DNA of 64,000 nt from Porifericola rhodea. Its GTDB lineage: Bacteria > Bacteroidota > Bacteroidia > Cytophagales > Cyclobacteriaceae. Shown one piece after another: positions 37,013-44,483 of the stretch; position 1 is the first letter of the stretch; every line of letters starts with the position of its first letter. The notes below the pieces were generated by a model. It saw only the letters and a list, made by a program, of their open reading frames with translations. It ran no database searches and was not told the DNA's origin. The translations under genes and the position numbers were made by a program. The stretch covers positions 1,232,354 to 1,296,353 of the forward strand of contig NZ_CP119421.1 in the NCBI RefSeq assembly GCF_030506305.1, read 5' to 3'.

Positions 37013-37150
37013 GCATACTAATAATTACTTTAAATAAATCGTATCTTCATTTAAACCCTCTTTACTTTTTAGGTGTCTAAAATGTAGATCAGGCTAAGCC
37101 TAAATATAGGCGCTGTCGCGAATGATTCTAAAACTACAGGCCATAAGTTT

Positions 37151-38278
37151 ATGAAGCATATACATAAAATTTTAAAATGGACTACTTTAGCCATAACTTT
37201 TATCTCTATTCCATTAAAGGCCTCTCATATATTTGGCGGAGAGATTAGTGCCACTGCTGTCAACTGTCAAAGTTATACTTATGATATTGTCATCAGACTT
37301 TTTGAGCATACTGGCTCTGATACAGACTTGATAAGTGGAGAGTTTTATGTGGGTTATGGAGACCCTATTAGTATTGAGACTGTAGATTACCAATCTGAAA
37401 GCTTGCAGATAGATGGCACTCATTTTATGCAGGCGACCATCAGTCACGAACATACCTTTCCCGGACCGGGGAGCTACACCCTCTACTTTAAAGAGTTTGA
37501 GCGAGATGGAGAAATTGTTAATATGAATCGTGCTGAAGATATGCCATTGTATATAGAGTCCAGGGTATTTATTGACCCTGTAATAGGCTGCAATGGACTG
37601 GCTACTTTTAATATGCCCCCCAGGCCGTTAGCCTTTGCCAACACAACATATCTGGATACGCTCTCGGTGACAGAAAACGAAGGAGACAGCCTGAGCTACG
37701 CACTTATAGTACCCCAACAGGATGTAGATACTGAAGTAGAATTTTATACTTTTCCTCAAGAGTTTGATAAGCGCTACGCTCCTGAGGCAAGCACAGCAGA
37801 CGGTAGGCAGCCCAGTAGCTTAAGTCTTAGTACTGATGGGATATTGCGCTGGGATGCTCCTTACCTGGAAGGTATCTACTCCCTTGCCATTAAAGTAACG
37901 GAATGGAGGAAGGTGGATGAAGACTGGTTAAACATAGGGCATACGGTACGTGACTACAACATTTCTGTATTAGACACTGTACATCACCGACAGGCACAAG
38001 ATTACTATATCACTGCTGCTCAGGAAGAAGAAGTGAAAAAGCCTAAAATAGGACTATACCCCAACCCTACTCCAGGAACATTTACGCTAGAAATTAATGA
38101 AGACCGCTGGCGTGGTGGAAGTTTGAGCATCTATAGCCTGTTGGGAAAAGAAATTTTGCAGCAACCTATACAGCTAGGCAGCAACGAATACGACATTGCA
38201 TCTGCCAGTCAGGGGGTATATTTTCTTACGCTCCGCAACGGTGATCAGAAAAAGACCATTCGCTTTATGAAACAATAA
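37151..38278 (+). CDS. secreted T9SS client protein, gliding-associated type
   Basis: A 375-aa protein with an N-terminal signal peptide ('IPLKASH') and a mature N-terminus 'HIFGGEISA' of the type common in gliding-associated and PKD-containing surface proteins of Bacteroidota. The middle contains 'TVTENEGDSLSYALIVPQQD' and 'ILRWDAPYLEGIYSLAIKVTEW', an Ig/cadherin-like domain. The last 75 residues form a T9SS type A sorting domain: 'IGLYPNPTPGTFTLEI', 'SLSIYSLLGKEIL' and 'GVYFLTLRNG'. It should be exported by the T9SS; the function of the passenger is unknown. Confidence 0.82.
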   Translation: MKHIHKILKWTTLAITFISIPLKASHIFGGEISATAVNCQSYTYDIVIRLFEHTGSDTDLISGEFYVGYGDPISIETVDYQSESLQIDGTHFMQATISHEHTFPGPGSYTLYFKEFERDGEIVNMNRAEDMPLYIESRVFIDPVIGCNGLATFNMPPRPLAFANTTYLDTLSVTENEGDSLSYALIVPQQDVDTEVEFYTFPQEFDKRYAPEASTADGRQPSSLSLSTDGILRWDAPYLEGIYSLAIKVTEWRKVDEDWLNIGHTVRDYNISVLDTVHHRQAQDYYITAAQEEEVKKPKIGLYPNPTPGTFTLEINEDRWRGGSLSIYSLLGKEILQQPIQLGSNEYDIASASQGVYFLTLRNGDQKKTIRFMKQ

Positions 38279-38376
38279 GTCTACCCATCGGTATTGTATT
38301 GTTCACTTTTTGACCTAAGCTGTCAGTAATTTTTTAAACAATTACCTCCTTTTGGCAGGTTGCATAAATAAAAACG

Positions 38377-38790
38377 ATGAGCGAGACAGAACAAATCACT
38401 ATGGTTAAAGAGGCCATCCATAATCCAGATGAGCTTCGTCATTTTATGCGTGTAAAGAATGTAGACAAAACAGTTAGTGCTAGCATCAACGGTCAGGAGA
38501 TCGCTCGCTCAAACTACGTACTCAAGGTGCAGGAAGCCGGACACGACCTATACGACCCTGTATACTACTTTCCTAAAAAAGATGTACAGATGGAGGCGCT
38601 GGTGCGCACCGAAAAATCTACTCACTGCCCTTTAAAAGGGGATACCGAATACTTTGACATCAATTTTGCGGATACTACTCTGGAAAATAGTGCCTGGCAT
38701 TATAGCCAGCCATATAACCGAAGCAAAATGTTACAAGAGCATATCGGGTTTGACCAGTCTCGTATACAGATTATGGAGCATATAAAGTGA
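38377..38790 (+). CDS. DUF427 domain protein
   Basis: A 137-aa cytosolic protein that matches DUF427: 'RVKNVDKTVSASINGQEIARSNYVLKV', 'DPVYYFPKKDVQMEAL', 'STHCPLKGDTEYFDI' and 'SAWHYSQPYN'. The fold is a small beta barrel (SsgA-like or plant-type DUF427) with conserved Cys and His; the function is unknown. It is separated from the M14 peptidase gene by 76 bases that include a strong promoter for that gene. Confidence 0.85.
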   Translation: MSETEQITMVKEAIHNPDELRHFMRVKNVDKTVSASINGQEIARSNYVLKVQEAGHDLYDPVYYFPKKDVQMEALVRTEKSTHCPLKGDTEYFDINFADTTLENSAWHYSQPYNRSKMLQEHIGFDQSRIQIMEHIK

Positions 38791-38820
38791 TGCTCATAGC
38801 TGAGAGGATAAGGCCGACGC

Positions 38821-38851
38821 TTGTCCTTTTCCACTTTATGCGCTAGGTTTG
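38821..38851 (+). promoter_or_regulatory. Bacteroidota-type promoter of the M14 carboxypeptidase gene
   Basis: TTG at 38821-38823, a 20-base spacer and TAGGTTTG at 38844-38851. The in-frame TTG at 38849 is part of this box, so translation from the ATG at 38867, 15 bases downstream, is far more plausible. Confidence 0.75.
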
Positions 38852-38866
38852 GCGCAAAAACTACAC

Positions 38867-40291
38867 ATGCAATACACTCTAAGTGGATTACTTATACTTC
38901 TTTTTTGTCAGCTTAGCTTAGCCCAGCAGCCTGTGTACCAGCAGGTGTATGATGCCTACAACGATTACCGGGAAGAATCTATACAGACTCGCCGCTTTAA
39001 GCATAGCGATATTGAGCCTATTCTTCTTAAACTTGATGAAGAAAAAGGCTTTGAGGTAAATAAGTTGGGAGAATCTATTGAGGGCCGCGCCATTTATGAT
39101 GTTACTTTTGGTAGTGGTAAAACTCAGGTGCTACTCTGGTCGCAAATGCATGGAGATGAGTCTACCGCCACTATGGCCGGGCTGGATCTTTTTAACTTTT
39201 TTATGGCAGATGATGCGTTTAATGAGCTGCGTAATACCATACTCAATAATATTACGGTACACTTTATTCCTATGCTAAACCCCGATGGGGCAGAAGTATT
39301 TGAGCGCCGTAATGCGCTGGGTGTAGACATGAACCGTGATGCCTTACGCTTACAGTCCCCGGAATCCCGCATTCTTAAAAATATACGAGACAGCCTACAG
39401 GCAGATTTTGGCTTTAACCTACACGACCAGAGTGTATACTATACCACAGGCATTAAGCCGGAAGCGGCCACTATTTCTTTTTTGCCTCCCGCTTACAACT
39501 ACGCAAAAGACATAAATCCCGTAAGGGAACGTGCAATGCAGGTGATTGTAGAGCTTAACGAAGCCCTCCAACACTACATAAAAGGTCATGTAGGCAGGTA
39601 TAATGATGATTTTGAGCCACGCGCCTTTGGAGACAACATACAGAAGTGGGGGACCAGTACCATACTGATAGAGTCAGGTGGTTTTCCGGACGATCCTGAG
39701 AAGCAACGCATACGCAAGCTCAATTTTATGATATTGGTGAAAGCATTACATTCTATTGCTACCAAAAACTATAAGAACTATAACAGAGAAGACTATTGGA
39801 ACATCCCCGAAAACGAACGTTACCTCTATGATCTGCTAGTGCGCAATGTAAAAAAAGAAATTAATGGCAAGCTGTATACTGTAGATGTAGGCATCAACCA
39901 CTATGAAGCTGAGTACAATGAGCATAGCAGGTATTTTAAAGTGGGTAGCATTAGGGAGTTAGGTGATATGTCTACTTACTATGGCTATGATATGTTTGAT
40001 GCTCGTGGCATGACAGCCGTTCCCGGTAAGGTGTACGAAGAAATTCAGCCTGACCTGCATGCCGTTCAAAAGCTGGATGCTATGGAACTCATCAGTCAGG
40101 GCTATACCACAGTAAGAGTAAAGGACATGGAAGGACAGGAAGATATACGCAGGCATTTGGTTTTGGATGTAGTTAGTGAGGACGCCTCTCCCACCTATAC
40201 GCTAGAAATTGGAAGCCGACCAAACTTTATATTAGAAGAAGCAGGTACACCTAAATACGCTGTCGTTAATGGTTTTTTAAGGGAGTTGTAA
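38867..40291 (+). CDS. secreted M14-family zinc carboxypeptidase
   Basis: A 474-aa exported peptidase with signal peptide ending 'SLAQ'. The M14 catalytic site is complete: zinc ligands His95 and Glu98 in 'HGDES', His186 in 'LHDQSVYY', the NPDG loop and 'GVDMNRD' of the substrate pocket, and the catalytic Glu269 in 'LIESGGFPDD'. The C-terminal 130 residues form an extra beta domain without a T9SS tail. Possible substrates are peptides or cell-wall peptides, but the specificity is not predictable. The reading frame extends upstream to a TTG inside the promoter -7 box, which was rejected as a start. Confidence 0.92.
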   Translation: MQYTLSGLLILLFCQLSLAQQPVYQQVYDAYNDYREESIQTRRFKHSDIEPILLKLDEEKGFEVNKLGESIEGRAIYDVTFGSGKTQVLLWSQMHGDESTATMAGLDLFNFFMADDAFNELRNTILNNITVHFIPMLNPDGAEVFERRNALGVDMNRDALRLQSPESRILKNIRDSLQADFGFNLHDQSVYYTTGIKPEAATISFLPPAYNYAKDINPVRERAMQVIVELNEALQHYIKGHVGRYNDDFEPRAFGDNIQKWGTSTILIESGGFPDDPEKQRIRKLNFMILVKALHSIATKNYKNYNREDYWNIPENERYLYDLLVRNVKKEINGKLYTVDVGINHYEAEYNEHSRYFKVGSIRELGDMSTYYGYDMFDARGMTAVPGKVYEEIQPDLHAVQKLDAMELISQGYTTVRVKDMEGQEDIRRHLVLDVVSEDASPTYTLEIGSRPNFILEEAGTPKYAVVNGFLREL

Positions 40292-40314
40292 TAATAATTA
40301 GGCGTGTTCTATCT

Positions 40315-40495
40315 TAGTACTACCCTACATTCCCCCTTAGAGAAGGGGGTGAGGGGGATGGATTCCTACCCCCTAAAAACCCTCTCAAAACTTAGCCCTG
40401 TCTATAGTTTTAGGCTTTGAGGGGATGGCATCCACTTATAGCTAATCCCCCCAGCCCCTTTATCAAAAGGGCAAAAGGGGGAGTTTTTTGTACTA
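40315..40495. repeat. 181-bp GC-rich hairpin repeat with TAGTAC/GTACTA ends
   Basis: The element starts with TAGTAC and ends with its reverse complement GTACTA. Both arms share a CCCCCTT...AAGGGG..TG.GGGGGAT pattern, and the inner CCCTCTCAAAAC pairs with GCTTTGAGGGG, so the whole unit can fold end to end. It looks like a REP/MITE-type non-autonomous repeat. Its right end supplies the stop codon of the convergent VOC gene. A truncated copy of the left end (about 30 bases) recurs at 44418-44447. Confidence 0.65.
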
Positions 40496-40876
40496 CACTT
40501 TTTCTGTTTCCTCTACTGGCAGGCGCATATATACATCCACACCCATACCATTAGGATCTTCCACCACAAAGTGACGGTCACCCCAGGCCTCATTTTTAGG
40601 CTTAGTAACAATAGGAGCCCCCGTCTCGGATAAACGCTGGTACTCCGCATCTACATCGCCTACCTCCATCGCCAACCAGATGCCCTGGCTAAATACTGGC
40701 TGGAATAAGCGATGCTGGCCCGGCAGTTCTGGCTGCATAAAAGCCAGTTCGTAAGGTCCTTTGCGTAGCAATACAAACCACTCTACCTCATAAATAACCT
40801 CAAAGCCAAAATACTGCTCGTAAAAAGCTTTACATTCCTGTAAATTTCGGGTAATAAATCCGGTGTGCATTTTCAT
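40493..40876 (-). CDS. VOC-family glyoxalase-like protein
   Basis: A 127-aa single-domain vicinal-oxygen-chelate protein. It starts MKMHTGFITRNLQECKAFYE and has the 'YFGFEVIYEVEWFVLLRKGPYELAFM' beta-alpha-beta-beta-beta pattern and the C-terminal 'GDRHFVVEDPNGMGVDVYMRL' strand with the acidic DPNG turn. VOC proteins of this size act as dioxygenases, antibiotic-binding proteins or lyases, and the substrate is unknown. Its stop codon lies in the repeat at 40315-40495. The upstream WYL-domain regulator is a likely controller. Confidence 0.82.
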   Translation of the reverse strand: MKMHTGFITRNLQECKAFYEQYFGFEVIYEVEWFVLLRKGPYELAFMQPELPGQHRLFQPVFSQGIWLAMEVGDVDAEYQRLSETGAPIVTKPKNEAWGDRHFVVEDPNGMGVDVYMRLPVEETEKV

Positions 40877-40901
40877 AAGTATGTGGGTTTTGGTGATATC
40901 A

Positions 40902-40909
40902 CAAACTTA
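40902..40909 (-). promoter_or_regulatory. -7 box TAAGTTTG of the VOC gene
   Basis: On the minus strand TAAGTTTG lies 26 bases before the VOC ATG. A TTG lies only 14 bases upstream of it, so the -33 region is not canonical and may depend on an activator; see the dyad at 40925-40944. Confidence 0.5.
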
Positions 40910-40924
40910 TAGACCGGGAGTGAC

Positions 40925-40944
40925 AACCCTATGTCAGTAGGGTT
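40925..40944. promoter_or_regulatory. inverted repeat (candidate operator) between WYL regulator and VOC gene
   Basis: AACCCTA and TAGGGTT, a perfect 7-base dyad with six bases between, at about the -33 region of the VOC promoter. No T run follows, so it is not a terminator. The adjacent WYL-domain regulator is an obvious candidate to bind here. Confidence 0.45.
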
Positions 40945-40952
40945 CAATAAAT

Positions 40953-41900
40953 TTAATGATAATGCTCATATAAATCGGATGAAAGCTTTTGCATTAGCTC
41001 TTTGAGACTGCAAGGTTCCAGTACATGCACATAGCTTCCGTACATCATAAGCCAGCGAGCGAAAAAGTTTTCTGAACCTACCATAAACCACATCTCTGTA
41101 CTTTTTTCGTGCACTTCTTCCTGCACAAAGCCATGCTGATACCTTGCCTGTTGTGTATACCTGACCACTTTTTGGTCAAAGACAACTTTCATCAAACGAG
41201 CATCTGTAGTCTGGCTCTGCTGTTGCAGGTACTGCTCCAGCGAAAGACGGTCCCTTAAATGATAGTGAGTAGTTAATATTTTTACTTTACTCATCCTATC
41301 CAGTCGGAAGTCACGATAGTCCTGACGTAGTTGGCAAAAGGCTATTACATGCCAGGCATCGCTATAATAGACCAGGCCAATAGGTTCAATATTACGATTG
41401 GTAAAAGTAGCATTGCCCGGAGAAAAATACTCTACTGCAATTACTTGTCTTTGCATCAGTGCCTGTTGGATTTTGCTGAGATGGATATCCTGCGGATGCT
41501 CAGGCTGCGCTACAGTAGGGACTACCTTTACCTTATTGTGCAAATCTTCCAGCATCTCCTGTTCCTGACTACCCAATACAGATTTAATTTTATACAGCGC
41601 ACTTTCGTAGGCCTGCTGTACCCCAATATCGGTAAATGAGTTGATAAAATGGTGTGCGGTGATAAGAGCACGCGCTTCTTCAGGACTAAACATGACCGGA
41701 GGCAACCGGTAACCATCTGCCAGAAAATAACCTACGCCCGCCTCAGAGCCTACGGGCACACCGGCTTCTTCCAGAGCTCGCACATCGCGGTAGACCGTAC
41801 GCAAACTTATATCAAAACGGGTAGCCAGATCTTGCGCCCGGGTTATTCTCTGACTTTGCAACTGAATAAGGATGGCAGTAAGGCGATCTATACGGTTCAT
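40953..41900 (-). CDS. HTH-WYL transcriptional regulator, YafY-type
   Basis: A 315-aa protein with an N-terminal winged HTH of the HTH_11 type ('RLTAILIQLQSQRITRAQDLATRF', then 'TVYRDVRALEEAGVPVGSEAG') and a C-terminal WYL domain ('AVEYFSPGNATFTNRNIEPIGLVYYSDAWHVIAFCQLRQDYRDFRLDRM'), a ligand-sensing module often linked to stress or defence regulation. The frame extends upstream to a TTG (41930), but that base is within the -7 box TATTTTTG at 41928-41935, so ATG 41900 was chosen. It sits upstream of the VOC gene on the same strand. Confidence 0.88.
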   Translation of the reverse strand: MNRIDRLTAILIQLQSQRITRAQDLATRFDISLRTVYRDVRALEEAGVPVGSEAGVGYFLADGYRLPPVMFSPEEARALITAHHFINSFTDIGVQQAYESALYKIKSVLGSQEQEMLEDLHNKVKVVPTVAQPEHPQDIHLSKIQQALMQRQVIAVEYFSPGNATFTNRNIEPIGLVYYSDAWHVIAFCQLRQDYRDFRLDRMSKVKILTTHYHLRDRLSLEQYLQQQSQTTDARLMKVVFDQKVVRYTQQARYQHGFVQEEVHEKSTEMWFMVGSENFFARWLMMYGSYVHVLEPCSLKELMQKLSSDLYEHYH

Positions 41901-41927
41901 AGGTTGGAGCAACTCATTAGTCTTACT

Positions 41928-41935
41928 CAAAAATA
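41928..41935 (-). promoter_or_regulatory. -7 box TATTTTTG of the WYL regulator gene
   Basis: TATTTTTG on the minus strand lies 27 bases before the ATG at 41900. The TTG at its end is the false start of the longer frame. Confidence 0.5.
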
Positions 41936-41965
41936 AAGCTTATCTGTAGCTTGGCATAGCACTCT

Positions 41966-42568
41966 TTAGCTTTCTTTTAACTCATCCAGTAACATCTGTA
42001 AATTATTAATTCGCCTCCGATAAATATACTTTATATAATAGTGAGCAAAGAGAAGTATCAGTACTACTATACCTATAGCAAGTACATAATCCAAGCCGGG
42101 AATAGTATTGTTCTCTAACCAGGTCATACTAGCCCCTGAGTATCTCACCCAGTCTTCGGAAAAGTAACCGATGGCCAAACCTAGTACTCCACCAAACCAG
42201 CAGATAGCCAGGTATTGAAAAACGTAGGCTTTCAGAAAGCTGATGGACTTTTCCAGATAGTGTTGCAAATTATCTGACGGCTGTACCTGATGATACCTCT
42301 TAAGTGTAAAGTGATAAAATACGACTACCATGGTAAAATATACTATTAGAAGACCAAGCTCCAGGTGGTTTTTGGGCAGCATGAACAGGCTCGCTCCTAA
42401 AAGGGCAAGCATGCCCCAGCCTGCCAGGTACTCATAATATATAGTTTTGTAAAAACATGTCAGCTCATGCGTAGATTTTTTGCTAATCATCTGCTCTACC
42501 GCTGACTGCTCAATAGATTGCACTTCTTTAGCGGATGCCCTATCCCACAATGCTTGCAGATCTTCCAT
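41966..42568 (-). CDS. membrane protein coupled to the ECF sigma factor
   Basis: A 200-aa protein with a short cytosolic N-terminus (about 50 residues, 'LQALWDRASAKEVQSIEQSAVEQMI') and four predicted transmembrane helices. It overlaps the upstream sigma factor gene by 29 bases, so the two are translationally coupled. The position and layout suggest a membrane partner such as an anti-sigma factor, but no ZAS or other known anti-sigma motif is visible, so this is inference from context. Not recognised as a named family. Confidence 0.75.
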   Translation of the reverse strand: MEDLQALWDRASAKEVQSIEQSAVEQMISKKSTHELTCFYKTIYYEYLAGWGMLALLGASLFMLPKNHLELGLLIVYFTMVVVFYHFTLKRYHQVQPSDNLQHYLEKSISFLKAYVFQYLAICWFGGVLGLAIGYFSEDWVRYSGASMTWLENNTIPGLDYVLAIGIVVLILLFAHYYIKYIYRRRINNLQMLLDELKES

Positions 42569-43052
42569 GTATTAATTTGTTTAATTGTTGTTTGATTCTA
42601 TTGATACGTACACCTACATTGCTCATGCTTATTCCTACCACCTCGGCTATCTCTTCATAAGACCTGGCCTCTAAGTACAGAAGAATGATAGCCCTGTCTA
42701 TCTCTTTCAGCTGCCGGATAGCCGCATACATTTTTCTTATCTGCTCATCCTGCGTAGCGTCATAGTTTTGTTGTGCCAGTGCATGAAGCGGTGCTGCTTC
42801 CAGTGCTGTATGATCAGGTCGTCTCTTTTTAAGCTTAAGCTGAGTAAGGCATACGTTTAATGCTATTCGGTACACCCAGGTAGATGCTTTGGCCTCACCC
42901 CTGAATGATTGGTAGGAGCGCCAGAGTTGTAATACCACTTCCTGAAAATAGTCTTGAAACTCATCAGCATTGTTAGCATATATGCGACAGACCTTGCTTA
43001 CCACGGCGGTATTCTGCTCCAGAAAATGATAAAAGGCTTGTTTTTGGTTCAT
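42540..43052 (-). CDS. ECF RNA polymerase sigma factor
   Basis: A 170-aa sigma-70 family factor of the extracytoplasmic function type. Region 2 is seen in 'VCRIYANNADEFQDYFQEVVLQLWRSYQSFRGEAKASTWVYRIALN' and region 4 in 'LKEIDRAIILLYLEARSYEEIAEVVGISMSNVGVRINRIKQQL', with the usual linker in between. It is followed, with a 29-base overlap, by a four-helix membrane protein that could regulate it. A decayed relative lies about 1.1 kb away on the other strand at 44185-44424. Confidence 0.93.
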   Translation of the reverse strand: MNQKQAFYHFLEQNTAVVSKVCRIYANNADEFQDYFQEVVLQLWRSYQSFRGEAKASTWVYRIALNVCLTQLKLKKRRPDHTALEAAPLHALAQQNYDATQDEQIRKMYAAIRQLKEIDRAIILLYLEARSYEEIAEVVGISMSNVGVRINRIKQQLNKLIHGRSASIVG

Positions 43053-43189
43053 AAGCTTTGTCTTACACCTCTATGAGTAGACGCTGAGCTAAGTTTCTTA
43101 CACGGTTTGAAATAATTTTTTCCGCAAAGTGTAATAAAGTCTACTGCTTTAATACTAAGCATACAGAACCATTTATTAAAAATATTAAA

Positions 43190-44050
43190 ATGAAAAGAAC
43201 ATTAGCCTCATTACTCAGCCTTGCTTTTGGATGTATATTTTCTGCCTACGCGCAAAACAGCAACTCTTTATTATGGGAGATAAGTGGTAAAGACCTGGAA
43301 ACACCTTCTTACCTTTTTGGTACTATTCATCTGATGTGCCCACAGGATATAAAAATAACACCTGCTATGCAGGAGGCTCTCTCTGCAAGCGAACGCTTAG
43401 TGCTAGAAATAGATATGGACGAGCCGGGAGTCATGCAAAAGATGCAGAGTGCCTCTATTATGCAGGATGGATCTACCCTCAAAAGCCTGCTAAGTGAAAA
43501 GGACTACCAGTTTTTGGAGCAATACCTGAAAGACTCTTTAAGCATACCAATTCAGGCAGTAAACGCCATGAACCCCATGATGCTAAGTACAGTACTCATG
43601 CTTCCCGTTCTGGACTGTCAACCAGGTTCATACGAAATGTCACTGGTTAAACAAGCTCAAGAAAAAGAGATGGAAGTATACGGCTTGGAGACTATAGAAG
43701 ATCAGGTGGCGATTTTCAATGCGATTCCCTTAGATAAGCAATCAGAATACCTGATGAGCTCTATTCGCGAGCATGAGCGTTCGGTCAAAGAAATAAAGGC
43801 GCTCCTCAGCGCTTACCACTCGGAGAACATAGATGCTCTGTACAAACTGGTGCACGATAGTATGAAGCCTATGGAAGGTGCAGAAAAAGTAATGCTGGAT
43901 GATAGAAATAACAAATGGCTTCCTCAGATTACCGAAATGTCGCAGGAGGGAGCCACCTTTTTTGCGGTAGGTGCAGGTCACCTTTCTGGCCCTCAGGGCG
44001 TAATTGAGCTTTTGAGAGAAAAAGGTTATCAGTTGAAGCCTATCCAGTAA
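43190..44050 (+). CDS. TraB/GumN family protein
   Basis: A 286-aa exported protein (signal peptide ending 'FSAYAQ') of the TraB/GumN family: 'LLWEISGKDLETPSYLFGTIHLMCP' near the start with the conserved GTIH, 'ERLVLEIDMD', and the closing 'FFAVGAGHLSGPQGVIELLREKGY' with the GAGH motif. The paired GTIH and GAGH histidines with nearby acids are proposed to make a Tiki-like metalloprotease site. The function in bacteria is not settled. An intrinsic terminator follows 28 bases after the stop. Confidence 0.9.
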   Translation: MKRTLASLLSLAFGCIFSAYAQNSNSLLWEISGKDLETPSYLFGTIHLMCPQDIKITPAMQEALSASERLVLEIDMDEPGVMQKMQSASIMQDGSTLKSLLSEKDYQFLEQYLKDSLSIPIQAVNAMNPMMLSTVLMLPVLDCQPGSYEMSLVKQAQEKEMEVYGLETIEDQVAIFNAIPLDKQSEYLMSSIREHERSVKEIKALLSAYHSENIDALYKLVHDSMKPMEGAEKVMLDDRNNKWLPQITEMSQEGATFFAVGAGHLSGPQGVIELLREKGYQLKPIQ

Positions 44051-44078
44051 ACGCTATAAGCTATTTGGTAAGAATATG

Positions 44079-44101
44079 CCGGCCCAGTGCCGGTTTTTTT
44101 A
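44079..44101 (+). terminator. terminator after the TraB/GumN gene
   Basis: CCGGC-CCAGT-GCCGG stem followed by eight T residues. Confidence 0.85.
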
Positions 44102-44184
44102 TCCTCTTATTAAGGTTCTTACTTTTTTAATTTCTTCTGTAAGAAACAAAGGCTGTTTTTCTACTTACTGCTCAAAGACAATTT

Positions 44185-44424
44185 TTGAAAGAAGATTTTA
44201 TCCATATCGTACAGCAGCATCAGGGGATCATTCACAAGGTATGTCGTATCTATCGTGATAGCACTGAAGAACGGGAAGACCTGTTTCAGGAGATAGTATA
44301 TCAGTTATGGAAATCATGGCCTTCTTTTCGGGGAGAGGCCAAAGTGAGCCGTTGGATGTAAAAAGTAACTTTAAGCACGGCTATGATCTGCTTCAGAAAG
44401 AAAGGGAGAGCTTTCTTGTACTAA
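44185..44424 (+). pseudogene. decayed ECF sigma factor gene (region 2 only)
   Basis: Starting at a TTG (44185), 58 codons read as an ECF sigma region 2: 'VCRIYRDSTEEREDLFQEIVYQ', then 'LWKSWPSFRGEAKVSRWM'. The next codon is TAA (44359-44361) where the family has an aromatic Tyr, and the same frame continues after it with 'KVTLSTAMICFRKKGR', the normal continuation of region 2. The frame ends at a second TAA (44422) inside a repeat fragment, and region 4 is missing. The intact sigma gene at 42540-43052 shares 'KVCRIY', 'FQE', 'QLW' and 'SFRGEAK', so it is a divergent paralogue. Confidence 0.8.
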
Positions 44425-44447
44425 CCTACATTCCCCCTTAGAGAAGG
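44418..44447 (+). repeat. truncated copy of the 40315 repeat (left end only)
   Basis: About 30 bases match the left end of the 40315-40495 element from GTACTA through CCTACATTCCCCCTTAGAGA with one difference. The match stops at AAGG, where the full element continues with GGG. It overlaps the end of the sigma factor pseudogene. Confidence 0.6.
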
Positions 44448-44483
44448 CTGTGTTTTTAGGAGAAGGGAGCGGCAGCACAGCGA

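Noticed and set aside
38849-38866. TTG start for the M14 peptidase
   Set aside because: It lies within the -7 box TAGGTTTG; the ATG at 38867 gives a normal signal peptide.
41901-41930. TTG start for the WYL regulator
   Set aside because: It lies within the -7 box TATTTTTG; the ATG at 41900 matches the usual N-terminus of the family.
44076-44258. 60-aa plus-strand frame after the TraB gene
   Set aside because: It starts in the terminator of the TraB gene and overlaps the sigma pseudogene in another frame.
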